Counted from the first letter of the stretch, positions 29,701 to 38,020 are shown. The stretch is 58,545 nt of DNA from an uncultured Bacteroidota bacterium (GCA_902786595.1 CADADB010000016.1:1-58545); one strand, 5' to 3'. The notes: generated from the sequence alone by a model not told the origin. Made by a program: numbers and translations.

Positions 29701-30885
29701 ACCTATTTTTACACTGTTATGGATACTTTAGGATGTTCGAGTTCGGATTCGGTCATTATCCAAACCGCGTTCCCTCCGTTGGATGCAGGCATCATATCCA
29801 GCGATCAGTCGGTCTGTGTTGGGGCTGTTTTGGATCCTTTCACGGGCACGGCAGCTTCAGGATATTCTCTTATCGAATACCAATGGCAGATTTCCTATGA
29901 CGGTCAGGACTGGCAGTCGGCGCCGGGTGACAACTCCAATCAGGGTTATACCTATCCGTTGGCGTCTGAACAGACATTTTTCCTGCGGCGGCAAGCAAGC
30001 AGCTTTTGCGGTACTGTCTATAGCGATGTTCTTACCATATCGGTGTTCTCATCTTACATCGACACAGTGGCGGTGGCGGCCTGTCAAGGCGATAATATTG
30101 AATATGAAGGCATTGTGGTTCCGGAGGAGTTACTTGACACCCCTGGAGATTATTACATCGAGCACTCTTTCTCCAGTGGGCTGTGCGACAGCGTTCTGGT
30201 GTTGCATCTTAAGGTGAACCCTGTCTATGAACGGCAGTTTGAGATGACATTGTGCGAGGGTGCCGGCTATTTCGCCAATGGATTCCACATTCCAGGCAGT
30301 GCTACCGTTGGACTGGAGTCGATGGACAGCACGCTGCTCCTTCATTCGGCGGCAGGTTGCGACAGTGTGGTGCGGTTGCATCTGGACTTTGTCGATACGA
30401 CACTGTACATTGTCTCCTTGACCGAGGATTTCTGCGATGAAATGATGGCCGAGCTAATGGTGGTCACCAATTTTGTGGACTATATGTGGAGTACCGGGGA
30501 ACATTTTCCGAACATCTCAGTCTCGCAACCCGGCCTTTATACGGTTTCGGCTTCGTTGGACGGTTGTCGTGTTTCCGCGCATTATATGGTGGAAGGATGT
30601 AACCTGCAACTGTATCTTCCTAATGCTATCTCCCCATCCAAAAGTGACGGCCTGAATGATGTCTTCGCGCTCCCGGAAGCTCTCTTGCCACAGATATACG
30701 ATCTAGAAATCAGCATATTCAGTAGGTGGGGGGAACAGGTTTTCTACAGCAAAGACAAAAATTTCCTTTGGCGTGGTGAGGTTAATGGCAAACTTGCCGC
30801 CAATTCGGTGTTCAACTACATTATCCGTTATAATGATGTCAATGGCAAGCCCTTTGTGGTGTCAGGTCAAATAGTGGTGCTTTGA
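26701..30885 (+). CDS. CUB/FN3/P-domain/SprB mosaic protein with T9SS type B sorting domain
   Basis: 1394 residues from the ATG at 26701, with a signal peptide ending AAVVCGQ. Order (approximate residues): CUB 24-135 (YDYIRVYNGT), fibronectin-III-like 140-230 (YILEYGPHGF), second CUB 234-350 (FDYIRIYNGN), Ig-like 400-465, P-domain-like 500-718 (YVRIKMEHSYIGDIYINI, YIEVMDGWGVDNGY), Cys-Asp repeat 792-836 (YTQSGDYTLSY), SprB repeat 949-1022 (VTCDGGSDGGAEV), Ig-like 1027-1117, further modules, and the gliding-motility-associated CTD 1300-1394. The two CUB domains suggest carbohydrate or protein binding. T9SS export is predicted. The C-terminal part duplicates the preceding gene, with the SprB and Ig modules inserted; the P-domain part matches the protein at 16169-19006. 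Confidence 0.9.
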   Translation: MQKGVLLSLFLLMAAVVCGQSYTMPSSGSQTITACSGVLLDPGGEGDYQSSCDAYIIINPAVPGCKVKLTGSYETESSYDYIRVYNGTTTSGTQLGNFSGTGTCNVTSTSGPLLVYFHSDISVQRSGFEFNISCAGGCMCANPNVTVTAGNQTAVLSWNSSQYTNGYILEYGPHGFTVGEGTQVYTANTSYTVNNLNNGAEYDFYVWYDCGNDQIVTDEVPGMVSATPNNVHIMTGDNATITSCSTIIYDNGGPSNNYSSLSNNTLHIHPATSGCKVVLTGTYNTESSFDYIRIYNGNTSTGTPIAEYSGTGSINPPIVSTASSGYLTVVFHSDGTMQKSGFELTEFCVCEIDTTCVDSPYQLHGFDTAFSSMGFHILHRADQDGTPINVGVFVQSKTPVSIAGDRYFCGEDTITLTASSAESYLWNTGATSQSISVQDVGVYTVTITDNRGCTAIAKHRISPIEDFITSINFPTMCAGGDYSIVGSYDSGHEIEMFHMQSTLSIADTAFLPDGVPCEPYGCSYRSNLTFTDYNDGDVVESVDDIYYVRIKMEHSYIGDIYINITCPNGQKADIMRWSGTGSTQCSSLIPESSRGWQNGYNYESAYFGVAYDYEAYDKCDQDASANAPGTPWNYCWSNNTTQGYTYASSAGSLVYRSANVHGNKVDSSNVAAGTQFYHPDESFESLIGCPLNGAWYIEVMDGWGVDNGYLFGWELALTDEYATNVGFDVETIVPDAPWTTVTTDTTFIMSPPASLEHDTVVNCTLHFFDSDGCSFDSIVQVNVVAAYHEDTTVTTCESFVWHGENYTQSGDYTLSYTSSAGCDSILTLHLTVNNNVESSDTLELVQNQLPYYFAPADTTFPVGSPVQFQFSYILPDQYQCDSLIWQTVIIHENTSQSFDTMVCISDMPFTWQGHTFVEAGDYVDTLMTVTGSDSVVFYHLEVDMLQTVPYNVTLVTCDGGSDGGAEVLADLGQPPYTYLWTNSAGNTVSTNMQMNNVPAGTYFYTVMDTLGCSSSDSVIIQTAFPPLDAGIISSDQSVCVGAVLDPFTGTAASGYSLIEYQWQISYDGQDWQSAPGDNSNQGYTYPLASEQTFFLRRQASSFCGTVYSDVLTISVFSSYIDTVAVAACQGDNIEYEGIVVPEELLDTPGDYYIEHSFSSGLCDSVLVLHLKVNPVYERQFEMTLCEGAGYFANGFHIPGSATVGLESMDSTLLLHSAAGCDSVVRLHLDFVDTTLYIVSLTEDFCDEMMAELMVVTNFVDYMWSTGEHFPNISVSQPGLYTVSASLDGCRVSAHYMVEGCNLQLYLPNAISPSKSDGLNDVFALPEALLPQIYDLEISIFSRWGEQVFYSKDKNFLWRGEVNGKLAANSVFNYIIRYNDVNGKPFVVSGQIVVL

Positions 30886-30892
30886 TTTCAAA

Positions 30893-30910
30893 ATCCCCAT
30901 TTTTGGGGAT
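30893..30910 (+). terminator. Short hairpin after the mosaic cargo gene
   Basis: ATCCCC and GGGGAT arms around a six-base A/T loop, 8 nt after the stop. No T-tract follows, so it may be a weak or Rho-assisted end. Confidence 0.45.
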
Positions 30911-30984
30911 ATCGCATACCGTTTATTTTTTGCACTTTTGCAGCGTGATAATGGGCTCTTACCCGAAATCTAATTTTAGTTGTG

Positions 30985-33480
30985 ATGAATAACGAGGTGC
31001 AATCCGGTAAAGTGTTGACGCTCGCCGATGTGCGGACTGGCGAGTATGGTGTGATTGTGCGCATTACGGGACATGGAAGTTTCCGCCATCGTCTGATGGA
31101 AATGGGTTTCGTGCGTGGCGAGAAGGTCAAGGTCATCCGCAACGCGCCCTTGCGCGATCCTATAGAGTATGAGATTATGGGCGGCCACGTGTCGTTGCGC
31201 CGTATTGAGGCCCGTAGGGTGGAGGTGGTGCCCGTTACCGAAGAGGTCGCCAACAACTACCTTTTCCATGGCACTATCACTGAGGAGACCGAACGCATTC
31301 TCGGCAAGGTCGGCAAGAAAATCAATGTGGCTCTCGTCGGCAACCCCAACTGCGGGAAAACCTCCTTCTTCAACCACGCCACCGGCATGCGCGAGAAAGT
31401 CGGCAACTACAGCGGCGTGACCGTCGATTCCAAATTAGGATACTACCAGTATAAAGACTACACCATCGCTCTCGCCGACCTGCCCGGCACCTATTCCATT
31501 ACGGAGTATACCCCAGAGGAACTCTATGTGCGTCAGTATATTATGGAGCAACATCCTGATATTGTGCTGAATATTGTGGATGCCTCCAATCTCGAGCGCA
31601 ACCTTTTCCTCACTACCCAGCTCATCGACATGAATGTGCCCATGGTGATGGCGCTCAATATGTACGATGAATTGGAAAAGAATGGGGATCAGCTAGATAT
31701 CGACACCCTTAGCGAACTTTTCGGTTTCCCTATTATCCCGACGGTCTCTTCAAAAGGCACTGGAATCCAAGAGGTGATGGCCAAGATTGTGGATTTGTAC
31801 GAAAATTTGGAGCAGCACACCAAGCATATCCACATCAACTATGGCACGGATCTGGAGAAATCGATCGATCTCATCAAGGAGGAAATGAGGGAACACCTTG
31901 ACCTTTCAGGAGCCTATTCCACTCGTTATCTGGCCATTGAGATGCTTGCCGGTGACAAAGTGATTTCCGAGCTGGTGAAGAAATTCGATGATGACGGCAG
32001 TGTTGGCAAGGTGGCCGACGAACAGCGTGCTGTTATTGAAAAACGCTATAATGAGGATGCCTCCACAATCGTTTCCGGTGCCAAGTATGGTTTCGTGCGC
32101 GGCGCTCTTCTCGAGACTTATACCCAAGGTAAAGACAAGAGCAAACAACCTGCTTATTCTATTGATAAGATATTAACAAACAGATGGTTAGGGTTTCCAA
32201 TTCTGATTTTCTTCCTTTGGTTTATGTTCCAGATGACGTTCACCTTGGGCGCCTATCCACAGGCATGGCTAGAGGGATTCTTCGGATGGCTCGGAGAGGT
32301 AACCACACGAGTGCTGCCAGACGGTATCATCAAAGATCTGATCGTAGATGGTATCATTGCGGGTGTCGGAGGTGTCTGTTCATTCCTTCCCAACATCCTG
32401 ATACTCTTCTTCTTCATCTCCATATTGGAAGATACTGGCTATATGGCCCGTGCCGCATTCATTATGGACAAACTGATGCACAGGATGGGACTTCACGGGA
32501 AATCGTTCATACCCTACATCATCGGTTTCGGATGCAGTGTGCCGGCTATTATGGCTACTCGCACGCTTGAGAACCGAAAAGACCGCATTCTCACCATCAT
32601 CACGGTGCCGTTTATGTCGTGCTCTGCCCGCTTGCCTGTCTATCTGCTTTTGATTTCTGCCTTTTTCACGAAACATCAAGGGTTGATTCTAACCTCTATC
32701 TACTTGATAGGCATTTTGATGGCGATTGTCACATCTCTGATTGTCAAGAAAGTGGCATTCAAGAAGGAGCGTGACCAGTTTGTGATGGAATTGCCTCCTT
32801 ACCGCATCCCGACCTTCCGTAACGCCATGATCCACATGTGGGACAAGAGTGTGCAGTATATCAAGAAGATGGGAACGGTGATTTTAGTGGCTACCGTTAT
32901 CATCTGGGCGCTGGAGTATTTTCCGCAGCACGGTCCGGAGCTGGACGCCTACACTGCGCAGATTGAACAGGTGGAAAACAACTCCTCCTTGACTGATGCC
33001 GAACAGGAAGCGCAGATCGCGCAGTTGGAACTTGACCGTTCCGCCTGCCAGATTGAAAATTCCTACATCGGGCGGTTCGGCAAGTTTGTCGCGCCGGTAT
33101 TCCGTCCCCTCGGTTTCGACTGGCAGATGGGCGTTTCCCTCATCACGGGTTTTGCTGCCAAGGAAATTGTGGTTTCTTCGATGGGTGTGCTCTACCACAG
33201 TGATGCGGAAGCTGATGAGCACTCATCTGCATTACAGAAAAGCTTGCAGTCACACACATGGTCCTCGGGCCCGGAGATGGGGAAACCTGTATTTACCCCA
33301 TGGGTGGCTTTCGGATATATGGTGTTCATCCTGCTCTACTTCCCCTGTGTGGCTGCCATCACCGCGGTCAAAAGGGAATCCAACATCAAGTGGATGCTCT
33401 TCACTATGTTTTACACCACCGGTGTCGCTTGGATTGCCGCCTTCGCGATTCGCATTCTCAGTTCTTTTTTTGCAGGATAA
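30985..33480 (+). CDS. feoB: Ferrous iron transporter, fused FeoA-FeoB
   Basis: 831 residues from the ATG at 30985 (a GTG at 30982 is adjacent). Residues about 8-85 are a FeoA SH3-like domain (LMEMGFVRGEKVKVI). The FeoB G domain follows: G1 GNPNCGKT, G2 region GNYSGVTVD, G3 DLPGTYS, G4 NMYDE. About 385-830 is the membrane part with two gate motifs (FIPYIIGFGCSVPAIMATRT; MGVSLITGFAAKEIVVSSMG). It imports Fe2+ across the inner membrane with GTP hydrolysis. FeoA-FeoB fusion is common in Bacteroidota and suits an anaerobe. A -7-like TATTTTTTG with one extra base lies at 30924-30932. No Fur box was recognised. Confidence 0.95.
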   Translation: MNNEVQSGKVLTLADVRTGEYGVIVRITGHGSFRHRLMEMGFVRGEKVKVIRNAPLRDPIEYEIMGGHVSLRRIEARRVEVVPVTEEVANNYLFHGTITEETERILGKVGKKINVALVGNPNCGKTSFFNHATGMREKVGNYSGVTVDSKLGYYQYKDYTIALADLPGTYSITEYTPEELYVRQYIMEQHPDIVLNIVDASNLERNLFLTTQLIDMNVPMVMALNMYDELEKNGDQLDIDTLSELFGFPIIPTVSSKGTGIQEVMAKIVDLYENLEQHTKHIHINYGTDLEKSIDLIKEEMREHLDLSGAYSTRYLAIEMLAGDKVISELVKKFDDDGSVGKVADEQRAVIEKRYNEDASTIVSGAKYGFVRGALLETYTQGKDKSKQPAYSIDKILTNRWLGFPILIFFLWFMFQMTFTLGAYPQAWLEGFFGWLGEVTTRVLPDGIIKDLIVDGIIAGVGGVCSFLPNILILFFFISILEDTGYMARAAFIMDKLMHRMGLHGKSFIPYIIGFGCSVPAIMATRTLENRKDRILTIITVPFMSCSARLPVYLLLISAFFTKHQGLILTSIYLIGILMAIVTSLIVKKVAFKKERDQFVMELPPYRIPTFRNAMIHMWDKSVQYIKKMGTVILVATVIIWALEYFPQHGPELDAYTAQIEQVENNSSLTDAEQEAQIAQLELDRSACQIENSYIGRFGKFVAPVFRPLGFDWQMGVSLITGFAAKEIVVSSMGVLYHSDAEADEHSSALQKSLQSHTWSSGPEMGKPVFTPWVAFGYMVFILLYFPCVAAITAVKRESNIKWMLFTMFYTTGVAWIAAFAIRILSSFFAG

Positions 33481-33537
33481 TTGGCTTTTGGCTTTTAGCC
33501 AGTACTTATTACCTAATTACCTGTCGGCTACCGGCTA

Positions 33538-33626
33538 CTATTGCCTGTTGCCTATTGCCTGTTGCCTGTTGCCTATTGCCTGGCCACAGTCCAAAGTCTA
33601 TAACCAATAACCAATAACCAATAACC
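33538..33626. repeat. Tandem heptamer repeats (TGTTGCC/TATTGCC and ATAACCA)
   Basis: Seven-base units TGCCTAT/TGCCTGT run through 33538-33583 and TAACCAA units through 33599-33626, separated by non-repeat sequence. They lie in the non-coding space after feoB. Reverse complements of the first type recur at 56517 and 57367, and the second type recurs at 37825. Confidence 0.8.
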
Positions 33627-33956
33627 TGATATTGTAACATATATAATATTGTATCGTATAAACCGAAAGTGATAGCAATATTTTTTTTTGAAAAAAAATC
33701 AAAAAAAGATTTGCTATTCAAATAATTTATATATTTGCAAGTTGATTAAAAAAGAAAAAGTAAAGCGATTGATGAATTGTAACTGTATGGTTGACAAGCA
33801 TTTAGCTGATTTTTTGCGGATTGCCGAAAGTGCGGTGGTTTGCACAAAAATTAGCCATTTCCCGTCAAAAGGGCGGATTTGAGGATGCTCAAATATCGGA
33901 TTCCAGGTATGATTCATGTGTTAAAAACGAATAATTAATAAAAAAAATAAATGAAT
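33627..33956 (+). promoter_or_regulatory. Intergenic region with promoter and roughly 210-nt leader of the three-gene operon
   Basis: A -7 box TATATTTG followed by C lies at 33730-33737, with TTTG 16 bases upstream (33710-33713). The leader then runs about 210 nt to the ATG at 33957. It contains a 36-codon frame at 33772-33882 beginning MNCNCMVDK, which resembles no protein I know and lacks supporting signals. The stretch just before the operon is strongly A-rich. The leader length is unusual for this window; a regulatory role is possible but not shown. Confidence 0.45.
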
Positions 33957-35015
33957 ATGAAAAAAAGCTTACTGATTTTGATGATGGCGCTCTTTAGCGC
34001 AGGTGTATTGTCAGCACAAGAAGTCGATCGTCTTCATGGCTTTAGCGGCGGTGCTAACAATGCGAGCAACACCACGATTGTTTTGGGACAGGCATTCGCC
34101 TTCCAGGGAACTGACGGAGACTATGAAGTCTGCGCTGGCGTGGCCGAAGCCCAACTCGACAGAGAAATCATGGATGAGGTTACCCTCACTCCTGACATGG
34201 ATTACAACCATCCTATCTTTGGTCTGCTGACAGCCCCCGTAGCTCCAGGCGACTACAACATTTACACCGTTTACACGGATCGTGAGAACTATGACTCTGT
34301 TCGCATTTACAGAGTGAACAGACTTGATTGTACCGAACCGGTTGCTGACGCTGACGGCAATGAATACGAGGTTGTTGGCTTGGTTGGCTTGTGCTGGACA
34401 AAATCCAACCTCAAAGCCCAACATTATATGAATGAAGACGGCAGTGTAGGAGGTGAGATCCCTGTAGCTTTAGTGTATAATTTGGCTCCCGATAATAATG
34501 TAGATGCCAACCTCGAAGACTTTGGCCGTCTCTACACTTGGTATTCCGCAGTGAATGTCCCCGAAGGCAGCAACACCGCCCCTGAATGGGTTGACGGTTA
34601 TGTGCAGGGTATCTGTCCTACCGGTTGGCATATTCCAACATATGAAGAAATGGACAAACTCATGAATAAACCCGCCAACGAACTCAAAGAGGCAGGCGAA
34701 CAATATTGGCTTACCCCCAACGACAATAACAATGCTACCGAGTTTTCTGCTCGCGGTGCCGGTAAGGCGATTGTCGGTGGTGACCCCGCTTTCATGACTC
34801 TCCGTGGTTTCACGGATTTCTGGACCGATGAAATGAATGCTTCTGGACTTGTCCCCGCCCTTGAAATGAGACATTTCTGCGCTCAACCTGTATTTGAAAA
34901 TATGAACCCGGCCGTAGGTATCAGCGTGCGTTGTGTGAGAACCGATAACGTCGGCGGCAACATAGACGAACTGATTGAACCGGTGCATATTGAAGAACCT
35001 ACGGATGGCGAATAA
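33957..35015 (+). CDS. Secreted FISUMP-domain protein
   Basis: 352 residues from the ATG at 33957, which opens the signal peptide MKKSLLILMMALFSAGVLSAQ; an ATG two codons upstream is equivalent. The mature protein starts with a short beta domain (residues 22-120, with DGDYEVCAGVAEAQ). A FISUMP domain follows at about 125-330: DADGNEYEVVGLVGLCWTKS, GRLYTWYSA, GICPTGWHIPTYEEM and the end GISVRCVRT. No T9SS sorting domain is present; the acidic tail is EPTDGE. It heads a three-gene operon with the two paralogous proteins that follow. Extracellular or outer-membrane location is inferred and its role is unknown. Confidence 0.85.
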   Translation: MKKSLLILMMALFSAGVLSAQEVDRLHGFSGGANNASNTTIVLGQAFAFQGTDGDYEVCAGVAEAQLDREIMDEVTLTPDMDYNHPIFGLLTAPVAPGDYNIYTVYTDRENYDSVRIYRVNRLDCTEPVADADGNEYEVVGLVGLCWTKSNLKAQHYMNEDGSVGGEIPVALVYNLAPDNNVDANLEDFGRLYTWYSAVNVPEGSNTAPEWVDGYVQGICPTGWHIPTYEEMDKLMNKPANELKEAGEQYWLTPNDNNNATEFSARGAGKAIVGGDPAFMTLRGFTDFWTDEMNASGLVPALEMRHFCAQPVFENMNPAVGISVRCVRTDNVGGNIDELIEPVHIEEPTDGE

Positions 35016-35049
35016 TAATCACGAGTAGTAATAATAAAAAATAATAACA

Positions 35050-35958
35050 ATGAAAAGAATAATCACACTTATTTCGATGTTCCTGTTCGCAGGTGGCATC
35101 TTGATGGCGCAAACAACGACGCCTAAGTTAAGCTATGAGATGGTGATTCGTGACGCTCAGACCAACGACCTGCTGGTTAATCAGGACGTTGCAGTGACTG
35201 TTAACGTGTATAATGCTTCTAACTTGGAAACAGCTTTGTACACGGAAGATCTGGACCTGACAACTGACAATAACGGTATTCTTATCGTAGCTTTTGGTGA
35301 GGATGTTAACTGGCAAGAGCAAGGTGTTAATTGGATGAACGCTGAAATTCACTTTGAAATTGATTACAGTGGAGATTACACCGGTCACATCAGCCACGTT
35401 GACAGAGTTTTCGCTGTCCCCTACGCTCTGCAATCACCGAATGGCGAACTTCTTACAACAGATAATATTGTAGAGTATATCAATGGAATCAATTTCCAGA
35501 ATGATGTGAGAAGAATACTGAAGGCCTATCATGAGAACACCTATGGTCTTGAGGATGATTGGGTTGACACTTTCAAACATTATTTGATGAGCCATCGGGC
35601 TGAAATAACGGAAATTGTGTTGAGCTATGCCGACAGAGTGGATTCTGTTGACATTTGGAATACTTATAATACCGTGAAAGGAAATGAAGTCGCTATGCGT
35701 AATGGCATGAAAGTTCTGAAACAATATGCGAAGGAAAATATGGCATCAGCCAAAGAAATTATGATGCATTACCTTTCCGATGAATTTACCGCCGATAACC
35801 AAGCTGACCTCCAGCAAGCTGTGGACAAGATGAAGAATAACAACGCTGAAGTGTATGAATTATTCAAGACTTATCTTGAAGTCATGGTTCAGGAATATTT
35901 GGAAGACAAACATTATGTGAGAAAAACAGATTGTCCGGATTTCCAAATTTGCGATTAA
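35050..35958 (+). CDS. Secreted protein: 'VPYAL' beta domain plus unrecognised helical domain (paralogue 1)
   Basis: 302 residues with signal peptide MKRIITLISMFLFAGGILMAQ. Residues 22-135 match the N-terminal beta domain common in Bacteroidota surface proteins that starts '.Y..V.RDA....L..Q.V' and closes with VPYAL; here it reads YEMVIRDAQTNDLLVNQDVA and FAVPYALQ. Residues 140-302 are mostly helical, with NIVEYINGINF, RVDSVDIWNTYNTV and the end EDKHYVRKTDCPDFQIC. No family was recognised for the helical part. The downstream neighbour has the same layout and motifs, so the pair arose by duplication. The 35-nt gap from the FISUMP gene indicates an operon. Confidence 0.82.
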   Translation: MKRIITLISMFLFAGGILMAQTTTPKLSYEMVIRDAQTNDLLVNQDVAVTVNVYNASNLETALYTEDLDLTTDNNGILIVAFGEDVNWQEQGVNWMNAEIHFEIDYSGDYTGHISHVDRVFAVPYALQSPNGELLTTDNIVEYINGINFQNDVRRILKAYHENTYGLEDDWVDTFKHYLMSHRAEITEIVLSYADRVDSVDIWNTYNTVKGNEVAMRNGMKVLKQYAKENMASAKEIMMHYLSDEFTADNQADLQQAVDKMKNNNAEVYELFKTYLEVMVQEYLEDKHYVRKTDCPDFQICD

Positions 35959-36000
35959 CACTAATTCAAGAATAATATTAATAATTAAAACATAAAGAAA

Positions 36001-37269
36001 ATGAAAAAAATTTTAGCTTTATTGATGATGTTCCTGATAGCAGGGAACTTCGTGTTCGCTCAAGTTGACGGTACCACGGGTACTGAGGGAGAAGCCACAG
36101 CGACTGTCTCCGTTCAACCTAAACTGAATTTCCAGGCAGTGGTTCGCAATGCGGATAATGAACTGGTGTACGAACAACCGATGACTGTTGTGATTAACAT
36201 TACCTCTGGTGAAACGGTTTATTCCGAAACCCACAGTGATGTTATGACCAACAAAAACGGTCTCCTGACTATTGTCATTGGTGGTGAGGATGCTTCAGAC
36301 GTCCAAGGTTCCATGTATGATGTGGATTGGAGCAATGCCACCATTGAGGCAGTTCTTACCTTCACACCGATTACTCATGATGAAGGCAGCGCTACCACTG
36401 AAGAAACCACCATTACGGTTACTTCTGAGGTTACAGCGGTTCCCTACGCTTTGCAAGCTGGTTCAACCAAACTTAATACCGATATGATTGTGAATTACAT
36501 TTCCGGTATTAAACTGGGTACCGAAGCTGACAAATACGATGTTCTTAAGATTTTGGATGCTATCCGCTACAATGAGCATGGTCTCAAAAATGATTTGAAG
36601 GACACGATTGTGGAATACATGAAGACCCGTATGGACATCGCCAGAGAGATTTTCCAATTCTATCTTGAAAATGTTGATTCAGTCGATGTCTGGAATACCT
36701 ACAACCAGTTAATGGCTAACCCCACCGCTAAGCAACAAGTCAGAAAGGTGATTATTGATTTCATCAAAAATCATAAAGCTGACGCATTGGAAGTGTTGGA
36801 GTATTATGCTGAAAACGTAACTGTTGCAGATTTGCATGACCTTTTTGTTCAATTCAACAATAATGAAACTCTGAAGTCTGCTGTTAGAGCAGTTGTTGCT
36901 ACTGAGCTTGAGGGTTATCTTACAGAGAACCATTATGTTTCTAACAAGAACTGTCAGGAAGTTGAAATTTGTGCTATTGCTAATCAGGGTAAGGATTGTC
37001 CTTCCGGTGACACTTTCATTGGCGCTACCACAGTCGTTAGCAATTTGCTGCAAACCACTATCTCAAATCCCGAGAATCTTGCTGTAGGTGCTACCTATGA
37101 AGTAACTTATACGATTGGTGGTGAAACGGTTACTGTTTCATTCCCAGGTCATAAAGATGGTGCAAACTTGATTAAAGCAGAAGAAGAGATTCCGAGCGGC
37201 GCTACCAATGTTCATGGTACTGTTACGGTGAATGTTTATGGATGTGCAGATTATACGAAATCATTCTAA
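36001..37269 (+). CDS. Secreted protein: 'VPYAL' beta domain, helical domain and extra C-terminal beta domain (paralogue 2)
   Basis: 422 residues with a signal peptide ending AGNFVFAQ. The N-terminal domain reads LNFQAVVRNADNELVYEQPM and closes with AVPYALQ. The helical domain (about 160-325) carries MIVNYISGIKL, NVDSVDVWNTYNQL and ENHYVSNKNCQEVEIC, mirroring the preceding gene. It adds about 95 C-terminal residues of Thr/Val-rich beta sequence (GATYEVTYTIGGETVTVS), with Cys near both ends. No T9SS sorting domain was recognised, so the surface attachment route, if any, is unclear. It is the last gene before a strong terminator. Confidence 0.82.
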   Translation: MKKILALLMMFLIAGNFVFAQVDGTTGTEGEATATVSVQPKLNFQAVVRNADNELVYEQPMTVVINITSGETVYSETHSDVMTNKNGLLTIVIGGEDASDVQGSMYDVDWSNATIEAVLTFTPITHDEGSATTEETTITVTSEVTAVPYALQAGSTKLNTDMIVNYISGIKLGTEADKYDVLKILDAIRYNEHGLKNDLKDTIVEYMKTRMDIAREIFQFYLENVDSVDVWNTYNQLMANPTAKQQVRKVIIDFIKNHKADALEVLEYYAENVTVADLHDLFVQFNNNETLKSAVRAVVATELEGYLTENHYVSNKNCQEVEICAIANQGKDCPSGDTFIGATTVVSNLLQTTISNPENLAVGATYEVTYTIGGETVTVSFPGHKDGANLIKAEEEIPSGATNVHGTVTVNVYGCADYTKSF

Positions 37270-37290
37270 TTTCTGATTGAAGATAGATTA

Positions 37291-37330
37291 AAAGAGAGCG
37301 ACATCAGAAGATGTCGCTCTCTTTTTTTAT
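37291..37330. terminator. Bidirectional terminator between the three-gene operon and nrdG
   Basis: Fifteen-base perfect arms (37291-37305 and 37310-37324) around an AGAA loop. The core is GAGAGCGACATC, with a T-run after it on the plus strand and a shorter one on the minus strand. Confidence 0.85.
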
Positions 37331-37366
37331 GCTAATGAATGTAAGCGAAGAAGTAATTCTTAGCTA

Positions 37367-37822
37367 TTATTTTTTCCAGAATCTTTCTGTGATATCTTCG
37401 GAATGCCCGTTGGTGTAGCGGTATAGACGCTGGTTGGTGGTGCGGGAACGCAGACCTCCAAGTTCAGGTTTGTATCCTCCAACCTTAACGTAGTCGAATA
37501 GCTGGGCATTGCGGGGTAACATGGCATTGCCCGAATACCACGCCACTTTAAGTTTTGAGTGCTGCCGCAGATGCTTGGCAAGCGTCTCCACGTCGTTGGC
37601 TTGACCGTCACCCCCCATGAAACAAACACAGGTGATCTGCTGTCCGTATTTCTTCAGAAGAGAATCCAATGTGCGATCATTCAAAACATCCCCTATGTCT
37701 TCACGAAGATGTGGACTGTGGCAGCCCACACATCGGTGCGGACAATTAGTGAGATTCACCGCGAGGGTCACCTCATCGGGAATCTCCTGGAAGACAATAT
37801 CGTAGTTGTAGTATTTTAACAA
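37367..37822 (-). CDS. nrdG: NrdG, anaerobic ribonucleotide reductase activase
   Basis: 151 residues, normal for NrdG. This radical-SAM enzyme installs the glycyl radical on NrdD. The cluster motif is C-P-H-R-C-V-G-C (CX3CX2C), preceded by LAVNLTNC. CVCFMGGDG supplies the glycine-rich SAM-binding strand, and KVAWYSG follows. It lies downstream of nrdD on the same strand, separated by 187 nt of repeat sequence, and probably shares the cobalamin-riboswitch-controlled transcript unless the repeats add a promoter or end. Confidence 0.93.
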   Translation of the reverse strand: MLKYYNYDIVFQEIPDEVTLAVNLTNCPHRCVGCHSPHLREDIGDVLNDRTLDSLLKKYGQQITCVCFMGGDGQANDVETLAKHLRQHSKLKVAWYSGNAMLPRNAQLFDYVKVGGYKPELGGLRSRTTNQRLYRYTNGHSEDITERFWKK

Positions 37823-37824
37823 AA

Positions 37825-37920
37825 TGGTTATGGGTTATTGGTTATTGGTTATTGAAGGGTTATGGTTGGAAGGTTATTGAGGGGTTATGGTTAAAAGGTT
37901 AGGAGGTTAGAGGGTTAGTT
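37825..37920. repeat. Tandem heptamer repeats (GGTTATT and GGTTAGA types)
   Basis: GGTTATT units run through 37825-37857, then degenerate GGTTATG/GGTTAGG/GGTTAGA units reach 37920. They lie in the gap between nrdG and nrdD. The first type is the complement of the ATAACCA units at 33599. Confidence 0.75.
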
Positions 37921-37949
37921 GATTGTCGAGACAATCAAAGCATATATAA

Positions 37950-38020
37950 TCATATTACGCAATCTCTAAATCGGGCAACCCCTAATAATTATCCATTATC
38001 CATTATCAATTATCCATTAA
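37950..38020. repeat. Dispersed composite element, copy A, overlapping the nrdD stop codon
   Basis: About 70 bases containing CATATTACGCAATCTC, then ACCCCTAAT, and ending in TTATCCA heptamers. The last units form the nrdD stop codon and final Asn-Gly codons. A similar copy in the same orientation ends at 40573. Confidence 0.6.

Noticed and set aside
33538-33626. CRISPR-like array
   Set aside because: Units are seven bases with no spacers, and no cas genes are nearby; these are simple tandem repeats.
33688-33882. 64-codon frame in the feoB-FISUMP gap
   Set aside because: It begins before the predicted transcription start, and its first part is an A-rich tract. Only the inner 36 codons could be transcribed, and these resemble nothing known.
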